In this document: positions 8,336 to 15,519 of the stretch, piece after piece
Layout of the letters: the number at the start of each line of letters is the position of its first letter
How positions within the stretch are numbered: position 1 is the first letter of the stretch
Assembly: GCF_024343735.1 (NCBI RefSeq)
Contig: NZ_RJUE01000053.1
Coordinates: 62,001 to 126,000, forward strand
Length of the DNA: 64,000 nt
Direction: 5' to 3'
From: Lacihabitans sp. CCS-44
GTDB lineage: Bacteria > Bacteroidota > Bacteroidia > Cytophagales > Spirosomataceae
Made by a program: the position numbers and the translations under genes
Notes under the pieces: model-generated
Database searches by the model: none
What the model was told of the DNA's origin: nothing
The model's input: the letters and a program-made list of their open reading frames with translations, nothing else

Positions 8336-10645
8336 TTGAAAAAATTGGCCTTTCTCCTTTTTATTGAGCTCCCCAAAGTAAAATACACCTTGGCCATAAT
8401 GGTTTTACTTTTGGTGTTAGATTTGGTATTTCCAGTAAAAGTCCCAGACAATTACTCTACCGTAGTGCTCGATGACGAGGGGCGAATACTGAGTGCATAT
8501 CTCAACAATGAAGACAAATGGCGGCTCAAAACCAATGTGGAGGAGGTTTCGCCTTTTTTTTTGAAGGCCATTATTGAGAAAGAAGACAAATACTTTTATT
8601 ATCATCCTGGAGTAAATCCAGTGGCTATTTTTCGGGCTTTGGTTTCTAATATCCAAAAGAAAAAGCGGGTTTCGGGTGCCTCAACCATCACGATGCAGGT
8701 TGTGAGGATGATTCATCCAAACGACCGCACATATTTCAACAAAATCACTGAAATAATTAGGGCAGTTCAACTCGAATTGCATTATTCTAAAAAGGAAATA
8801 CTGGCTTTGTATCTCAATCTTATTCCTTTCGGCTCGAATGTGGAGGGCATCAAGGCTGCCTCGTATGTGTATCTGCAAAAACATCCTTCACAGCTGAGTT
8901 TGGCTCAGGCTATGGTTTTGAGTTTGGTACCCAACAAGCCCAGTCTTTTGCTTTCTGGCGAAAACAATTCGCAATTGGAGTTTTTCAAAGACAAATGGCT
9001 GAAGCTTTTTAAAAAACAGGAGATTTTCAACAAAAACGAAATCGCTTTAGCACAAAACGAAACCGTAAATCTGAAAAGAAGCACATTCACGAAGCGAGCC
9101 CCACATATTTCAGATCGATTGTCGGCTGAATCTACTTCGCCATACATTCGCTCATCAATACATGCTGGCTATCAGTTGCAGGTCGAAAAACAGCTGTCTG
9201 CTTATCTCCAAAGGCTCGAAACCATCGGCGTGAAAAACGGCATGGCTATGGTGGTGGACAACAAAACCATGAAAGTGCTGGTGTATTGCGGCTCTGCAGA
9301 CTACAAAAACCGCATGGATGGCGGACAAGTGGATGGTATTTCTTCGGTTCGTTCGCCTGGCAGTGCATTGAAACCTTATTTGTATGCCCTAGCCTTGGAA
9401 AAGGGAATTATCAATCCAAAAGCCATTTTGTATGATATTCCTACAGATTTTGGAGGTTTTAAGCCCGAAAACTTTGACAATACTTTTCAAGGACAAGTGA
9501 GCATGCAAAACTCCTTACAACAATCGCTTAACATTCCGGCTGTAAAGACCTTGGACGAGTACGGACTTGGCGATTTTCTGATAGAAATGAAAAAAGCCGA
9601 CTTCAAAAGCATCAAAAAAAACGAAGACAAACTCGGCCTTTCTGCCATTTTGGGTGGTTGTGGCGTAACGATGGAGGAAATGGTGCGGCTTTATGCCACA
9701 TTTGCCAATGGTGGTTTTTTCCAAGAGCTCAACTTTACATCTAACAATAATTTACCAAAAAAATCACCAAAATCGCTACTAGACCCAGCCTCATGTTACA
9801 TTATTTCTGACATTTTGAGCGGCATTCAGCGACCTGACTTTCCTAACAATTTTGATTTCACTTTTCGTCTACCCAAAATCGCTTGGAAAACCGGTACTTC
9901 CTTTGGTAAACGTGACGCCTGGGCAATAGGATACAATCCTGATTATACAGTGGGAGTTTGGTTGGGTAATTTTTCGGGTGAAAGTATACCGCAACTGAGC
10001 GGTGCAGCGGTGGCGACACCATTACTTTTTCGGATTTTCAACACCATCGAGAAAAACAAACCGTGGTTTAAAAAGCCCGAAAGTTTGGTTTACAGAGAAG
10101 TCTGTTCGGTTACTGGTTTACCCAAAAACGACTTTTGTAAAGACACCCAAATGGATCTTTTTGTGGGTAATGTTTTTTACAAAAAGAAATGTCAACATTT
10201 GAAAAAAGCATGGGTAAATGCGTCTGAAACTATAAGTTATTGCGGTTTTTGTCTGGATAGAAACATGGCCGTTCAGAAAGAATACATCAATTATCCACCA
10301 GAATATTTGTCTTTTCTGCAAAGCAATGGCTTGCCCTACACCTCTCCGCCGCCGCATAATCCCAATTGTACGCACACTACAAAATCACAAACGCTTAGTA
10401 TCGTTTCACCCAGAGACAAAGGCTTGTATTATATCGAAAAGCGGAATCCACAGGAAATCGAACTGAAAGCAAGTGTTTCGGTTGGCACCCAAAACGTATT
10501 TTGGTATCACAACAACCAGCTAATGGGCAAATTTGAAGCACACAAAAGTGTTTTCATAAAACCAGCATTAGGTAAAAATACCATTACCTGCACCGATGAA
10601 AATGGCAAAAGTGTGAATGTGTGGTTTGAGGCGAGGGGGTTGTGA
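8336..10645 (+). CDS. pbpC: Penicillin-binding protein 1C (bifunctional peptidoglycan glycosyltransferase/transpeptidase)
   Basis: The protein is 769 residues from a TTG start at 8336; an ATG at 8399 (residue 22) would still leave the N-terminal membrane anchor (VLLLVLDLVF). The GT51 glycosyltransferase domain has EDKYFYYHPGVNPVAIFRA with catalytic Glu83 and SGASTITMQVVRM. The transpeptidase has SxxK (S343-ALK), SLN at 397 and KTGT at 518. A Cys-bearing stretch (CSVTGLPKNDFC, CQHLKK) and a C-terminal BiPBP_C-like beta domain (from about 680) complete the PBP1C layout. It polymerises and crosslinks glycan strands at the cytoplasmic membrane. It follows the alpha-2-macroglobulin gene, the conserved partner of PBP1C in many Gram-negative bacteria. 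Confidence 0.93.
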   Translation: MKKLAFLLFIELPKVKYTLAIMVLLLVLDLVFPVKVPDNYSTVVLDDEGRILSAYLNNEDKWRLKTNVEEVSPFFLKAIIEKEDKYFYYHPGVNPVAIFRALVSNIQKKKRVSGASTITMQVVRMIHPNDRTYFNKITEIIRAVQLELHYSKKEILALYLNLIPFGSNVEGIKAASYVYLQKHPSQLSLAQAMVLSLVPNKPSLLLSGENNSQLEFFKDKWLKLFKKQEIFNKNEIALAQNETVNLKRSTFTKRAPHISDRLSAESTSPYIRSSIHAGYQLQVEKQLSAYLQRLETIGVKNGMAMVVDNKTMKVLVYCGSADYKNRMDGGQVDGISSVRSPGSALKPYLYALALEKGIINPKAILYDIPTDFGGFKPENFDNTFQGQVSMQNSLQQSLNIPAVKTLDEYGLGDFLIEMKKADFKSIKKNEDKLGLSAILGGCGVTMEEMVRLYATFANGGFFQELNFTSNNNLPKKSPKSLLDPASCYIISDILSGIQRPDFPNNFDFTFRLPKIAWKTGTSFGKRDAWAIGYNPDYTVGVWLGNFSGESIPQLSGAAVATPLLFRIFNTIEKNKPWFKKPESLVYREVCSVTGLPKNDFCKDTQMDLFVGNVFYKKKCQHLKKAWVNASETISYCGFCLDRNMAVQKEYINYPPEYLSFLQSNGLPYTSPPPHNPNCTHTTKSQTLSIVSPRDKGLYYIEKRNPQEIELKASVSVGTQNVFWYHNNQLMGKFEAHKSVFIKPALGKNTITCTDENGKSVNVWFEARGL

Positions 10646-10651
10646 GGATGT

Positions 10652-10936
10652 TTAATTACCAACTACTACTCCGTTGTAATAAAAATATTCCGGAGAAATA
10701 TCATAATCCATCATGTCATTAGCTTTTGATTTAACGATTTTTGGCCAATATATTTCACCAAAAACGCCTAATTGTGCTTTATTAAAAACGGATACATTTA
10801 ATAGATTCTCAACACCTTTTAGATGAATATGATTTTGAATTATAGGAAAAACATCTAACTTTTTGATTTGCCCATCATTAAACTTTCCAGTAATTTGGAA
10901 TGGCTCAATATTGATTATCTTTTTTATTTTCAACAT
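10652..10936 (-). CDS. Small DUF2442-like protein
   Basis: The 94-residue protein matches the shape of DUF2442: an opening strand pair with FNDGQIKKLDVFPII, a middle VFNKAQLGVFGEIYWPKI (family pattern: FxxVxVxxxxGTIxWPN), and an ending YDISPEYFYY. DUF2442 proteins are small and of unknown biochemical function; they are often found beside toxin-like DUF4160 genes, but no such partner is visible here. The gene points towards pbpC and ends six bases from its stop. It may be cotranscribed with the 114-residue gene upstream. The family call is from pattern memory, not a search. Confidence 0.6.
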   Translation of the reverse strand: MLKIKKIINIEPFQITGKFNDGQIKKLDVFPIIQNHIHLKGVENLLNVSVFNKAQLGVFGEIYWPKIVKSKANDMMDYDISPEYFYYNGVVVGN

Positions 10937-10973
10937 GTTACTGCGATGGATTAATTTTTAGTGTAATTTTTCT

Positions 10974-11318
10974 TTATTTTTTGTAAAAAACAAGAGAGTC
11001 TTTATTTTGGATTAAAATCAATTTCTTATCATTGAGAGTAAATTTGTATTCATTTGCACTTATTCCTTCTTCAATGAGCCTTAGGTTATTTTCTGAAACC
11101 TCATATTTTAATTTAATAAGAGAATTTTCTTTTTTCATTATCATTGAGTCATTTTTTAAAAAATTGAAAATAAAATTGTCTCCTTTGGATTCTTCACTTT
11201 CCCATTGTCCTAATATCTCACTATTAATATTTTCCTCTTTAAAATGTTTATAACCAAAGTAAAGAATAATAAATAAAAAAGTTGAAATTATTGAAAATTG
11301 GTTGGTTTTTTTGTCCAT
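10974..11318 (-). CDS. Hypothetical small membrane-anchored protein
   Basis: This 114-residue protein has one N-terminal membrane segment (IISTFLFIILYFGY, residues 9-22). A predicted all-beta exported part contains GQWESEESKGDNFIFNFLKN, then YEVSENNLRLIE and KFTLNDKKLILIQNKDSLVFYK. The pattern (WxS, then strands ending in L/I-x-L) recalls lipocalin-like or 'DUF5004-like' small outer-membrane folds, but I do not recognise a named family. It lies 37 bases upstream of the DUF2442-like gene in the same direction. The region is more AT-rich than its neighbours. Confidence 0.6.
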   Translation of the reverse strand: MDKKTNQFSIISTFLFIILYFGYKHFKEENINSEILGQWESEESKGDNFIFNFLKNDSMIMKKENSLIKLKYEVSENNLRLIEEGISANEYKFTLNDKKLILIQNKDSLVFYKK

Positions 11319-11378
11319 TTGGATTAAATAATTAGAACTGTTTAGCTATTTTTATTTGAAAGTTTCATTTTCTGATTT

Positions 11379-11506
11379 TTAAAACTTTACCCCATTCCTA
11401 TCCCTCAAAATATCCAAATCGATATCCAAATTAACTTTGCCTCTGTATTCGATGAGCTTCATTCTTTCTGTTCTTTTTTGGTTTTCTTTCTTTTCTTGTT
11501 TTCCAT
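11379..11506 (-). other. Two overlapping micro-ORFs of unknown status in the 11319-11639 gap
   Basis: The 321-base gap before prfB holds, on the minus strand, a 15-codon Lys-rich ORF (11506-11459, peptide MENKKRKKTKKEQKE). Its stop overlaps the ATG of a 27-codon ORF (11462-11379, ending DLDILRDRNGVKF) by the coupling sequence ATGA. Nothing identifies a function. They may be small proteins or the remains of a decayed gene. The rest of the gap carries the prfB promoter. Confidence 0.25.
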
Positions 11507-11593
11507 ATTTGATTTGAAAAAATAAATTTAGGAAGAAATCCCCAATTTCCAGATTTCTTCAAATCCAAACTTCCATTTTCTCTCAATTCTACC

Positions 11594-11601
11594 TACCTTT
11601 G
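11594..11601 (+). promoter_or_regulatory. Probable -7 box for prfB
   Basis: TACCTTTG fits the Bacteroidota -7 consensus TAnnTTTG and lies 39 bases before the prfB start. No clear -33 TTTG is visible. Confidence 0.45.
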
Positions 11602-11639
11602 CAGACTTTTTAATTAATTTTTAACCATTTAAGGAAATC

Positions 11640-12717
11640 ATGACAACAGACGCGTTGAAAGATTTGAGAGCCAGGGTGTCGGCTTTGAGGAGGTATCTTT
11701 GACTACGATAACCGGAAAGAGAAGCTCGGGGATTTAGAAAATCAACAAGCCCAACCGGAGTTCTGGAACGACTCCGATCATGCACAAAAAATTGTAAAGG
11801 AAATCCAGACCCTTAAAAACTGGACAGAGTACTACGAAGAAGCCGAAACTTCTATCGGCGACCTTGAAACCCTCCACGAATTCTACCAAATGGACGAAGT
11901 GACAGAGGAAGAAATCAAGGAAGAAGGCAAAAAAACGCTGGCCATCATAGAGGAGCTTGAACTGAAGAAAATGCTTTCGAACGAGGAAGACCAGTTTTCG
12001 GCGGTGGTAGAAATCAACTCGGGTGCAGGCGGTACAGAAAGCCAAGACTGGGCAAGTATGCTCTACCGTATGTACCTCATGTGGGCTCAAAAACACAAAT
12101 ACAAAGTAACCCAAATCGACTGGCAAGACGGTGATGGTGCAGGTATAAAATCGGCTTCGATGCAGATTGACGGCCCTATGGCTTACGGATTTTTGAAATC
12201 TGAGAATGGTGTTCACCGTTTGGTGCGTATTTCTCCTTTCGACTCCAACGCTCGTCGTCATACATCGTTTGCGTCGGTTTATGCGTATCCTTTGGTGGAC
12301 GACACTATAGAGATAGATGTAAATCCGGGCGATATAGAGTTTCATACTTCACGCTCAGGTGGTGCGGGTGGACAAAACGTAAACAAGGTAGAAACCAAGG
12401 TGCAACTGACGCACAAACCTTCGGGAATTGTGATTGTTTGCCAAATTGAGCGGAGCCAGTTGGCCAACAAAGAACACGCCATGAACATGCTAAAGTCACG
12501 ATTGTACCAGATTGAAGTCGAAAAACGGAACGCTGCTCGTAGTGATATAGAAGCTTCGAAGAAAAACATTGAGTGGGGTTCGCAAATTCGAAACTACGTT
12601 TTTCACCCATACAAGCTCGTGAAAGACGCACGCTCAGGCCACGAAACATCCGATATTCAGTCGGTAATGGACGGAGATTTAGATGATTTTATAAAAGCTT
12701 ATTTGATGTTGGATTGA
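11640..12717 (+). CDS. prfB: Peptide chain release factor 2, expressed by programmed +1 frameshift
   Basis: Translation starts at ATG 11640 ([20 protein letters not shown]) and meets an in-frame TGA at 11700. Skipping one base (T at 11700) continues at GAC 11701 through [20 protein letters not shown] to the stop at 12717, about 358 residues in total, the normal RF2 length. The body has the SPF tripeptide that recognises UGA/UAA ([15 protein letters not shown]) and the GGQ peptidyl-hydrolysis motif ([11 protein letters not shown]). The stop at codon 21 lets RF2 control its own synthesis. Gene callers that ignore the shift would start it wrongly at 11890. It is convergent with the toxin-antitoxin pair downstream. 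Confidence 0.96.
11688..11703 (+). promoter_or_regulatory. prfB programmed +1 ribosomal frameshift site
   Basis: AGG AGG TAT CTT TGA C is the canonical site: an internal Shine-Dalgarno-like AGGAGG three bases before the slippery CTT, then the UGA stop followed by C. When RF2 is scarce, the ribosome slips from CTT to TTT and bypasses the stop. Confidence 0.95.
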
Positions 12718-12721
12718 TAGG

Positions 12722-12752
12722 AAAAGGAGACTCGAGAGGGTCGCCTTTTTTT
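12722..12752. terminator. Bidirectional terminator between prfB and the toxin gene
   Basis: A stem AAAAGGAGAC / GTCGCCTTTT (one mismatch) is bounded by A-runs on the left and T-runs on the right, so it can end transcripts on both strands of this convergent pair. Confidence 0.65.
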
Positions 12753-13134
12753 ACATCTTTTTGGGATCTAATACTTTTAAGGCTGGAATATTTGCAAAGT
12801 CGGCATCACTTGTTATGAGGGTGAGATTATTTTCGATGGCAGATGCAGCAATTATAGCATCTGGGGTTTTTATTTTTCGACTTCTTCTTATTTTTACACA
12901 ACGATTTACTACAAAAGAATCTAAACCAATAACATTAGAATCAGTTATAAATTCCTTAATAATTGCCTCTTTGCTTTTGTCACTGTTAACCCAAGAGAGT
13001 GCTTCGATTTGAGTAATTATAGAAATATTTGGGATTTCATCCATTACTTCTTCCAAAAACTCTGTCGCTTTCTGCGAATACAAACCAGAAAAGTAGTTGG
13101 AAATCACATTGTTATCAATCAGGTATTTTCCCAT
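12751..13134 (-). CDS. PIN-domain toxin ribonuclease (VapC-like)
   Basis: The 127-residue protein has the PIN-domain acidic set: Asp7 in YLIDNNVIS, Glu44 in TQIEAL, Asp92 in KTPDAIIAASAI and Asp110/Asp112 in LITSDADF. VapC-type PIN toxins are Mg-dependent endoribonucleases that commonly cut tRNA or rRNA and are held inactive by a cognate antitoxin. The start overlaps the end of the upstream 71-residue gene by 16 bases, the usual antitoxin-toxin order. Target specificity cannot be read from the sequence. Confidence 0.85.
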   Translation of the reverse strand: MGKYLIDNNVISNYFSGLYSQKATEFLEEVMDEIPNISIITQIEALSWVNSDKSKEAIIKEFITDSNVIGLDSFVVNRCVKIRRSRKIKTPDAIIAASAIENNLTLITSDADFANIPALKVLDPKKM

Positions 13135-13334
13135 TCACCACGCATTTTTTTTGTATGCATCTCAAAACTTACAGCATCCTCCTTAGAAAAAACACCCTTA
13201 TATTTTTCAGAAAGTTTAATTTTTGAGGGAGTAATATTTTCCTTTAGAACTTTTATCAAATGTAATTCTTCAAGTTCATGTAATAACCCTCTTGCTTTCT
13301 GATTAGTTATCTCTATTAAGACAGTATTTTCCAT
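13119..13334 (-). CDS. Putative antitoxin of the PIN toxin
   Basis: This 71-residue protein is encoded immediately upstream of, and overlapping, the PIN-domain gene. It has a beta strand and an amphipathic helix (VLIEITNQKARGLLHELEEL). A C-terminal segment rich in charged and aromatic residues (EDAVSFEMHTKKMRGEWENT) resembles toxin-wrapping tails of VapB-type antitoxins. No obvious AbrB, MetJ or Phd DNA-binding signature was recognised. The assignment rests mainly on position and size; small Bacteroidota antitoxins of this kind are common beside PIN genes. Confidence 0.7.
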   Translation of the reverse strand: MENTVLIEITNQKARGLLHELEELHLIKVLKENITPSKIKLSEKYKGVFSKEDAVSFEMHTKKMRGEWENT

Positions 13335-13476
13335 AATGAATGAGTTTTAAATAAAACAGAATACCACGAATAATCACAACGCTAATATAATTACCAAAGT
13401 TTATTAAATGAGACAATTTAGGAATATTAAAATTCTAAATTTCGTTAATTTTAAGTTTTAAAAAGTTATTACGGTT

Positions 13477-13515
13477 AAAAAAAAGACACTCCCTGAACCT
13501 CAGAAGGTGCCTTTT
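13477..13515 (-). terminator. Terminator of the YceI gene
   Basis: Read on the minus strand, AAAAGGCACCTTCTGA pairs (with G-U pairs and one mismatch) with the segment ending GTGTCTTT, and a T-run follows. It lies about 35 bases after the stop at 13551. Confidence 0.6.
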
Positions 13516-13550
13516 CAATATTTCACTAAAATCGTAAATCTAAAATAAGC

Positions 13551-14066
13551 TTACGCTTGCTTTGTCAATTGTACGTTCAAAATCAATTTCACGTCGTCAC
13601 TTACTACTACACCACCAGCTTCCGTTACTGCTGACCAAGTCAAACCGAAATCTTTGCGGTTTATTTTACCAGAAATTTCGAATCCAGCTTTGGTTTGTCC
13701 GTAGAAATCGGTCATTAAACCGCCGAATTCTGCGTCTAATTCAACCGATTTCGTTACGTCTTTAATGGTCAAATTACCCTTCAAAACTTCATTTGCATAA
13801 GAGGTTGAAACAAAAGTCAATGTCGGGAATGCTTCAGCATCAAAAAACTCACCTGATTTTAAGTGTCCGTCGCGTTGCTCATTTCCTGTTGAAATAGAGT
13901 CGATTTGTGCTGTAAAGCTGATTTGAGCATTTTCAAATGAATCATCATCAGCCGTTTCTACGGTAGCGTCGTAAGCCTTGAAGTCACCAGTTACGGTGCT
14001 GATCATTAAGTGTTTTACTTTGAATTGCACTTCTGAGTGCATAGGATCGATTTTCCAGGTTGCCAT
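13551..14066 (-). CDS. YceI family (polyisoprenoid-binding) protein
   Basis: The 171-residue protein opens with WKIDPMHSEVQFKVKHLMIS, the hallmark start of YceI-like lipocalin-fold proteins. It continues with the family's GxF and 'HLKSGEFFDAEAFPTLTF' motifs and the ending LILNVQL. The fold is an extended beta barrel that binds long isoprenoid chains such as polyprenols or quinones. There is no signal peptide, so this copy is probably cytoplasmic, unlike periplasmic E. coli YceI. It is monocistronic, with its own terminator. Confidence 0.9.
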   Translation of the reverse strand: MATWKIDPMHSEVQFKVKHLMISTVTGDFKAYDATVETADDDSFENAQISFTAQIDSISTGNEQRDGHLKSGEFFDAEAFPTLTFVSTSYANEVLKGNLTIKDVTKSVELDAEFGGLMTDFYGQTKAGFEISGKINRKDFGLTWSAVTEAGGVVVSDDVKLILNVQLTKQA

Positions 14067-14236
14067 TTTATAAATTATTTAATGTTATTACAATATATGT
14101 ATATACATCAATAAACAACATTTTAAAAAAATGGTTTCAAATTTTGAAAAAAATAAAAATATATTGAAGATTAGTCCTTTAGGTAACCGAGCAAAAATTA
14201 AAGAATACATTTTCGAAAAGACAAAAAATTAAATCC

Positions 14237-14244
14237 TATTTTTG
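14237..14244 (+). promoter_or_regulatory. Probable -7 box that sets the start of the aspartyl protease gene
   Basis: TATTTTTG fits TAnnTTTG. It overlaps a possible TTG start codon at 14242, which would then lie upstream of the transcription start; the ATG at 14275 is therefore preferred. Confidence 0.5.
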
Positions 14245-14274
14245 AGAAAAATCAAAACAATTAAGTTCATACTT

Positions 14275-15444
14275 ATGCTATTTGTCTTCAAAAAAGCCAT
14301 AAACCTGTTTTTTATTTCAACACTTCTTTTTGTTCTGGTAAATCAAGCGAGTGCTCAGGAAAGTAAAATAGATACAATTCCTTTTAGTTTAGACAAGAAA
14401 CTTATTATTTTTAAAGGAAAAATAAATGGAGTAGATATAGATTTTGCCTTTGATACTGGGGCACAAAGCGGTGTTGCAAATTCTAAAAACGTTGCAAAAG
14501 CTCAAATTAAGACACTAGGCAAAGGAACAAAAATCACTGACTCGAATCAGGTCAAAAAGAAAATCGGCGATATCGAAATTAAAGATTTCGAGATTGCGGG
14601 TTTTCATTTTTCTAAAATCAAAGATCACAACATAGATATGCCTTATTTATATTGTGCTAACCTTTATCTGCTAGGCCAGACAGTAATAAAAAAGCTAAAT
14701 TGGCAGTTTGACTTTGAAAAAATGTTGGTATACATTTCAAAATCGCCGTTCAAAGAAAATCAAAATTCTATAAACTGGCCAATAACGAGTTACAAAGGGA
14801 ATAGACCTCATGTGAATTTTGAACTTGGGGGAAAAATATTTAAAAACTTATTGGTCGATACTGGATTTACAAGTGTATTGGAGCTAGATTCGACTTACTC
14901 CGCTGTTAAAAATGCTTTTTTGCAAAAACAAAATATTGGACAGGGATACCAAGTTATGGCGTCGACAATGGGATTAATGGGTTTTGGCAAACCAAGTCTT
15001 ACAAAGGAGTTTAGGATGGACAGTATAAAAATTGGCAATACTTTATTTAAGGATGTACCCATAATTATAAACCCAGAAACAGACAACAAAGTCGGCTTAA
15101 AGTTTTTTAGTGATTTGTGTAGAACCCTAACTATTAATTTTAGCACCAACAGTATTTTGTTGGATTTGAAACCTCAACCTAAGATCGAACGAAGCATGCT
15201 AGATGCCAAAATAACAATAAAAGAAGGGAAGTTTATAATAATTGCTAAAACCCTTGGAGAAAATTCATCATCAAGTGAGCTCGAAATGAATGAAGAGGTA
15301 TTGACCTTAAATGGCAAAAAAGTTACTGATTTTGATGGTGAGTGTGAATTTCTTCTTTGGTTTTATTTATTCAAAGAAAACCAAATGATCATTGAAAAGC
15401 TGAATGGTAAAAAAATAACTTTAAAAAGAAGTTTTATTGATTAA
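14275..15444 (+). CDS. Secreted retropepsin-like aspartyl protease with two DTG motifs
   Basis: From ATG 14275 the protein is 389 residues with a signal peptide (LFFISTLLFVLVNQASAQ). Two DTG motifs lie in separate domains: FAFDTGAQSG (Asp60) and LLVDTGFTS (about Asp197). This is the arrangement of bilobed bacterial 'aspartyl protease' proteins of Bacteroidota, in which each half gives one catalytic aspartate. A C-terminal segment (EEVLTLNGKKVTDFDGECEF) looks like a partial PDZ domain, the usual third domain of this family. It should act in the periplasm or at the surface. Its substrate is unknown. Confidence 0.8.
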   Translation: MLFVFKKAINLFFISTLLFVLVNQASAQESKIDTIPFSLDKKLIIFKGKINGVDIDFAFDTGAQSGVANSKNVAKAQIKTLGKGTKITDSNQVKKKIGDIEIKDFEIAGFHFSKIKDHNIDMPYLYCANLYLLGQTVIKKLNWQFDFEKMLVYISKSPFKENQNSINWPITSYKGNRPHVNFELGGKIFKNLLVDTGFTSVLELDSTYSAVKNAFLQKQNIGQGYQVMASTMGLMGFGKPSLTKEFRMDSIKIGNTLFKDVPIIINPETDNKVGLKFFSDLCRTLTINFSTNSILLDLKPQPKIERSMLDAKITIKEGKFIIIAKTLGENSSSSELEMNEEVLTLNGKKVTDFDGECEFLLWFYLFKENQMIIEKLNGKKITLKRSFID

Positions 15445-15519
15445 TTCCAAGCGATTTATGTAAGATAAAGACACATTATCATAAAGTGGTTTATAAATTT
15501 GTAAAAAATAAGATTTTTG

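Noticed and set aside
8399-8401. ATG as alternative start of pbpC
   Set aside because: It cannot be excluded, but the TTG at 8336 gives a fuller N-terminal segment, so the longer form is kept.
11734-12345. 203-residue ORF on the minus strand
   Set aside because: It lies entirely antisense to prfB and shows no family features; its length follows from the codon pattern of the real gene.
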